A stretch of 6,299 nucleotides of DNA from Candidatus Sifarchaeum subterraneum (GTDB taxonomy: Archaea; Asgardarchaeota; Sifarchaeia; Sifarchaeales; Sifarchaeaceae), in NCBI GenBank assembly GCA_016292335.1, contig JAECRX010000083.1, positions 1 through 6,299 on the forward strand, written 5' to 3'. Position numbers and translations under genes: made by a program. Every line of letters starts with the position of its first letter. The first letter of the stretch is position 1. Under the pieces are notes generated by a model, which was given only the letters and a program-made list of their open reading frames with translations, was not told the DNA's origin and did no database searches. Positions 3,378 through 6,299 of this stretch are shown in pieces.

Positions 3378-5264
3378 TCAATCTTCTCCGAAAAGCTTTT
3401 TCCTTTTGGAAAGAATATGTGCTTCTATTCCATCTACTGTTTTTATTGGATCATCCTCCCAGACCAATTTACCCCCCGTTAACTTTTCTACATCTTCAGT
3501 AACTAAGGTAACCAAGTTTTCTCCTCCTGTGATTGGAGGTGTTGGTGAAATATGGGTATAGAGTCCAAAAGCTACTGCTATAATAGCATCAATAGTGGCT
3601 TTCTGTTCCATCCACTCTGGGGCTGTAGCTGCAATTGGTAGATCTGGTATATCCACATCAAGAGCATCTGCTATTGCAGTGATTAGTAAAGTTGCTCTCC
3701 CTACATCAGTACAGGTTCCAAAACTCAGTATTGGCGGTATGTTCAATTTCTCACATACCTCTCTGAGATTTTCTCCTGCTAGTTTTTGGGCGTCCAAACT
3801 AGTCAAACCTGCAACTTGTAGGCCCCCGTTTCCACATCCCATAGAAAGAACGAGGATATCCCTTTTGATTAATTCCTTTGCGACTTCAACTGTAGTGATA
3901 TCTTGTCCGCTATTTTTTAAAGTAGCACAACTAACTAAACCAACTACACCTTTAATTTTTCCCTCCTTTATCACTTCGAGAAGAGGAGTCAAAGAACCAC
4001 CTAAAGCCTCTAAGATTGCCTCACTGGAAAAACCAACCATGACTTTTTGTTTTTGATCTGGAACATACGATTCCTTTCCTTTTCGTCGTTTGAAATTTTC
4101 ACAGGCCAATTTGATTAATTCCATCGTCTGTTCTTCTGCTTTTTCTGGTAGATAGTCAATCCTTTTTTCACAACCTTTAAGATAGACAAGTTCTGATACA
4201 GGTATGACGGTACTGTTATACTTTTCTGCATATAGACAAAGTGTAGGAACAGAACAATTCATATCAGTTGCAAAAACATCTACAGCGCCAGTTGCCATTA
4301 CCATTTCTTCGTTTATCCAATTTCCCGTCATCCCCACAAAGATTTCATCTTGAGGATATCTTTGAAGAAGTTCTTGACCTGTTTCAATAGAACCTATCAC
4401 TCGTAACCCTTTAGCTCCTGCTTCTTTGGCCAACTCTTGTACTTCTGGTTTATGTGCTAATTCTATTAATAAAGCCCCTAAGAAAGGTTCGTGACCATTT
4501 GGAAGGATGTTAACATAATCTTTATCCAAAACCCCAAGGTCCACTTCTGTCTCATGTGGAGTTGCAGTCCCAAAGAGTATATCTTGAGCAAGTTCTAAAG
4601 CGATAAGTGCACAATAATTGGTAGAAATTCCCATTCTCATTGACTTTAGAGCTAAAGACACAAAATCACTATCAACATTCGTTAAACAACTAGAAGTTGC
4701 GCGCATGATCTCATGGAGCAGTCCCCCAGGGAAAATACCTAATTTTCTCCATACTTCCTTCCTTTTTTCAGGAGCAAAAATCTCTACTAGTCTTGATGGA
4801 GACGTTTGGTCTCGATGTAACTCATCAATAAACATGTCTCCTACTTCTATAGCTAACTCTTCAATCGACTTGGATGGGTCAAGGCCTAGTTTTTCTGCGA
4901 GATTTCGGAGTTTTGGTTCATCCTTAATTTTGAAAGGGGCCTTTTTTTCCCCTGTCGCTTTTAAAGTTTTGAAAACTTCATTCGCGTGATACGCATAGGT
5001 TGATGCACCTAAGATATTTCGAATAAGCATATTCCGCATGGCCATTCCATCGGCATCAATCCCACAGACACCTCGATCTGCAAAGGGTGTTTTCGGTTTA
5101 ATGCGACACGGCCCATTTGAACATAATGCACAACGAATACCCTTAGAGCAGAAAGGACATCTAGCTCCTTGTGCATCAAATCGATCAAATACGTTAGTCA
5201 TTCCATCTTTATGAACTCGTTTATACATTTCTTCAATCGATTTATGATAACTTACTTTTTCCAT
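3378..5264 (-). CDS. cooS: CooS-type Ni,Fe carbon monoxide dehydrogenase homologue with altered C-cluster (CooS-V-like)
   Basis: This 628-residue protein is full length for the CooS family and should be a cytoplasmic homodimer. The N-terminus carries C36, C39, C45, C48, C53 and C67: by family comparison C45/C48/C53/C67 hold the B-cluster, and C36-X2-C39 is a D-cluster motif of the short CX2C type. C-cluster positions compared with my recollection of C. hydrogenoformans CODH-II are: H258 (H261), E294 in place of C295, C337 (C333), C446 (C446), C477 (C476), C518 (C526). The catalytic lysine is kept as K555 (K563). The histidine relay H93/H96/H99/H102 reads Y90/H93/E96/K99. The C-terminus has the family hallmark PPITGG. 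The protein is thus a CODH scaffold lacking one canonical cluster cysteine, as in CooS-V, an iron-sulfur-oxo cluster protein without CO activity and with slow hydroxylamine turnover. True CO oxidation is doubtful. No cooC, cooF or acetyl-CoA synthase gene is adjacent. The ATG has a strong ribosome site. Confidence 0.93.
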   Translation of the reverse strand: MEKVSYHKSIEEMYKRVHKDGMTNVFDRFDAQGARCPFCSKGIRCALCSNGPCRIKPKTPFADRGVCGIDADGMAMRNMLIRNILGASTYAYHANEVFKTLKATGEKKAPFKIKDEPKLRNLAEKLGLDPSKSIEELAIEVGDMFIDELHRDQTSPSRLVEIFAPEKRKEVWRKLGIFPGGLLHEIMRATSSCLTNVDSDFVSLALKSMRMGISTNYCALIALELAQDILFGTATPHETEVDLGVLDKDYVNILPNGHEPFLGALLIELAHKPEVQELAKEAGAKGLRVIGSIETGQELLQRYPQDEIFVGMTGNWINEEMVMATGAVDVFATDMNCSVPTLCLYAEKYNSTVIPVSELVYLKGCEKRIDYLPEKAEEQTMELIKLACENFKRRKGKESYVPDQKQKVMVGFSSEAILEALGGSLTPLLEVIKEGKIKGVVGLVSCATLKNSGQDITTVEVAKELIKRDILVLSMGCGNGGLQVAGLTSLDAQKLAGENLREVCEKLNIPPILSFGTCTDVGRATLLITAIADALDVDIPDLPIAATAPEWMEQKATIDAIIAVAFGLYTHISPTPPITGGENLVTLVTEDVEKLTGGKLVWEDDPIKTVDGIEAHILSKRKKLFGED

Positions 5265-5269
5265 GTAGC

Positions 5270-5276
5270 TTCCTCC
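5270..5276 (-). promoter_or_regulatory. Shine-Dalgarno site of cooS
   Basis: GGAGGAA on the minus strand; its GGAGG core ends 7 nt before the ATG at 5264-5262. It is the strongest ribosome site in the window. Confidence 0.75.
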
Positions 5277-5320
5277 AAATCGAAAAGTCTTTTTTATTTT
5301 TGAGACTTTAAAAGGAGAGG

Positions 5321-5328
5321 TTTATAAG
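5321..5328 (-). promoter_or_regulatory. Putative TATA box of cooS
   Basis: CTTATAAA on the minus strand lies 57-64 bp before the ATG, giving an expected start of transcription near 5298 and a leader of about 30 nt with the ribosome site. Two further TATA-like TATAAAAAC elements lie upstream (5336-5328 and 5352-5344), 16 bp apart, and the core box partly overlaps the nearer one. Confidence 0.5.
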
Positions 5329-5373
5329 TTTTTATAGTCATGAGTTTTTATAATTTAGACCCTAGGCGGTAAG

Positions 5374-5382
5374 CTTTTATAC
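5374..5382 (+). promoter_or_regulatory. Putative TATA box of the membrane hydrolase gene
   Basis: CTTTTATAC lies 64-72 bp before ATG 5446. With cooS reading the other way, 5265-5445 is a divergent promoter region. A second candidate, TTTTTATAA at 5345-5353, is less well placed. Confidence 0.4.
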
Positions 5383-5432
5383 GGTAGAACCATTTTCTGA
5401 AAAGTAGGGAATTCTAAGTTCTTTTTACATTT

Positions 5433-5437
5433 GGTGA
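5433..5437 (+). promoter_or_regulatory. Ribosome binding site supporting the ATG at 5446
   Basis: GGTGA stands 8 nt before ATG 5446. The competing TTG 5431 and GTG 5434 overlap this motif and have no site of their own. Confidence 0.45.
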
Positions 5438-5445
5438 ACTTATTC

Positions 5446-5925
5446 ATGCTTCCTCTGGCACATATTTGTGGTTCATACATTCTATTATTGGTTTATTACA
5501 ATTTTTTCGCTTTTAATGAAAGCTTTTTAGTAACAATTGTTTGTTTAGTTTTCTCTTTAGTTCCTGATTTAGATTTAATTTATTTTTTTAGAAAAGGTTC
5601 AGTAATGCATCATAACTGGATAACGCATACACCTATGCCATATTTTCTCTTGAGTATGACCATTTTCTTGCTATTTGAAAAGGAAATCGGTCTTGGAATA
5701 TTAATTGGAGCCATGTCCCATATGTTTATGGATTGTATTGGTTCAGGGGATGGTATTATGTTGCTTTGGCCTATTTCTAAACGGAAATTTGCCCTATTTC
5801 GATTAAATTCTCATGGATTTGAATGGCTAAAAAAATATGTCAGAAATTTTGGGTTTCTTGAGCTTTTATTATTTTTCTTAACAATTTACTTCATATATAT
5901 TATACTTTCAGATGTTTTAATTTGA
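5446..5925 (+). CDS. YdjM/DUF457-family membrane-bound putative metal-dependent hydrolase
   Basis: This protein has 159 residues from ATG 5446. The family usually opens with ML(P)-x-x-H, and here the start is MLPLAH, which supports this start over TTG 5431 together with the GGTGA site. Likely metal-binding residues in order are H6, D41 and D43 (VPDLDLIYFF), H55/H56 and H61 (HHNWITHTP), and H92 and D96 (SHMFMDCI), followed by the family-typical LWPISKRKF (residues 107-115). About four or five hydrophobic segments (about 8-23, 27-48, 64-77, 81-95 and 136-156) place it in the cytoplasmic membrane. The family is described as inner-membrane metal-dependent hydrolases, and some bacterial members are LexA-regulated, but the physiological substrate is unknown. 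It is divergent from cooS and convergent with the YoaP-domain gene, with no clear link to either. Confidence 0.85.
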   Translation: MLPLAHICGSYILLLVYYNFFAFNESFLVTIVCLVFSLVPDLDLIYFFRKGSVMHHNWITHTPMPYFLLSMTIFLLFEKEIGLGILIGAMSHMFMDCIGSGDGIMLLWPISKRKFALFRLNSHGFEWLKKYVRNFGFLELLLFFLTIYFIYIILSDVLI

Positions 5926-6020
5926 AACCAAGAGTGAGGGAACCATTTTATGAATACGGTCATGATTTCTACTCCCTTTTAGGCACGGATTTAGATGAAT
6001 ATGACTATCATCTTGAGAGC

Positions 6021-6299
6021 TTATTGGCCTTTCAGCTCTTTGTTCATAATGTTGGTGAACCGTTTATTGCTGATTGGATTTTCAGCAACAACTTTTCCGT
6101 TATACACTATACAGAAGGTTCCAAATGCGCATGGACTATTTTGTGCGTCCTCACAACTTTTTAATTCAGTTATTTTTGGATTTATGCCGTATATCTTCTC
6201 TGCAGATTCAATTATTTCTTTCAAAGCGTTTGCTAGGGGTGGACACTGGTCCGATCGAAATATTGTTAAGCCTTTGCTATATTGACTCAGCTTCTTTTC
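6021..6299 (-). CDS. C-terminal YoaP-like domain, probably of a GNAT-family acetyltransferase (partial, cut by right edge)
   Basis: The minus-strand frame is open from the window edge to TAA at 6023-6021, giving 92 residues. A TTG at 6224 would start a 67-residue protein, but the upstream codons continue the same domain (KGLTIFRSDQCPPLANAL) and the gene clearly enters from outside. A thioredoxin-like first strand with C19 is followed by a helix, then AQNSPCAFGTF, CIVYNGKVV and PISNKRFTNIM. This end pattern matches the YoaP-like domain that usually follows a GNAT N-acetyltransferase domain in bacteria and archaea. The acetyltransferase half, if present, lies beyond the window, so the enzyme activity is inferred from usual architecture. 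The gene converges on the hydrolase gene with a 95-bp gap. Confidence 0.78.
   Translation of the reverse strand, partial: EKKLSQYSKGLTIFRSDQCPPLANALKEIIESAEKIYGINPKITELKSCEDAQNSPCAFGTFCIVYNGKVVAENPISNKRFTNIMNKELKGQ

Noticed and set aside
3595..4056. Plus-strand frame of 153 residues opposite cooS (and a similar one at 4618-4989)
   Set aside because: Both are antisense to a well-conserved enzyme and look like nothing known; long shadows are common opposite such genes.
3378..5264. Assignment of the CODH homologue as hybrid cluster protein (Hcp) or archaeal CdhA
   Set aside because: Length, the N-terminal B/D-cluster motif, the GH(E)P, GCG.G and PPITGG motifs and the kept lysine all fit CooS. 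Hcp is shorter, and CdhA is longer with extra ferredoxin-like cluster motifs.
5922..6164. Plus-strand frame of 80 residues overlapping the hydrolase stop by a few bases
   Set aside because: The first 33 residues look somewhat protein-like, but the rest is the reverse of the YoaP-like domain, so a real gene here would have to overlap a better one. A frame at 5995-6285 fails for the same reason.
1..6299. tRNA, rRNA, CRISPR array, intact insertion sequence
   Set aside because: I saw no cloverleaf, no regularly spaced repeats and no transposase-like frame on either strand.

Overview
The window looks like AT-rich archaeal chromosome, most likely from an Asgard (Promethearchaeota/Lokiarchaeia-like) genome. 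The evidence is two paralogous proteins with a predicted longin-like N-terminal domain of the kind common in Asgard genomes, TATA-box promoters about 55-75 bp upstream of starts, Shine-Dalgarno motifs, frequent TTG starts, and a stand-alone CooS-type carbon monoxide dehydrogenase scaffold. The lineage call is an inference from protein character, not from a marker gene.

Layout, left to right. (1) The first 52 codons of an EamA/DMT-family membrane transporter, minus strand, running off the left edge (1-156). (2) A duplicated unit (about 383-921 and 2057-2614) holding a promoter, a conserved inverted-repeat pair and a longin-like domain of about 126 residues. In copy 1 the domain is joined to an acidic linker and six HEAT repeats (545-1759). 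In copy 2 it is joined to an unrelated alpha/beta C-terminal domain whose pattern recalls the DENN part of longin-DENN proteins such as folliculin (2238-3080). The homology stops abruptly at the domain junction, so this is a tandem duplication followed by C-terminal domain exchange. (3) A 297-bp spacer with a decayed, inverted fragment of a cooS-like gene and an inverted repeat (3081-3377). (4) A complete 628-residue CooS homologue, minus strand (3378-5264). (5) A divergent promoter region (5265-5445). (6) A small YdjM/DUF457-type membrane-bound putative metal-dependent hydrolase, plus strand (5446-5925). (7) The C-terminal 92 residues of a protein ending in a YoaP-like domain, usually the tail of a GNAT acetyltransferase, minus strand, running off the right edge (6021-6299).

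The most notable gene is the CooS homologue. It keeps the B-cluster cysteines and most C-cluster ligands, but the cysteine that should bind the unique iron of the Ni-Fe C-cluster is replaced by glutamate (E294). The proton-relay histidines are largely lost, and the D-cluster motif is CX2C rather than CX7C. This fits the deviant CooS-V type better than a true CO dehydrogenase, and no cooC, cooF or acetyl-CoA synthase gene lies beside it. The second point of interest is the longin pair: shared promoter and longin domain, but different effector halves, which suggests two proteins made under the same control and recruited to similar partners, perhaps small GTPases. The flanking transporter, hydrolase and YoaP genes show no clear functional link to either system.
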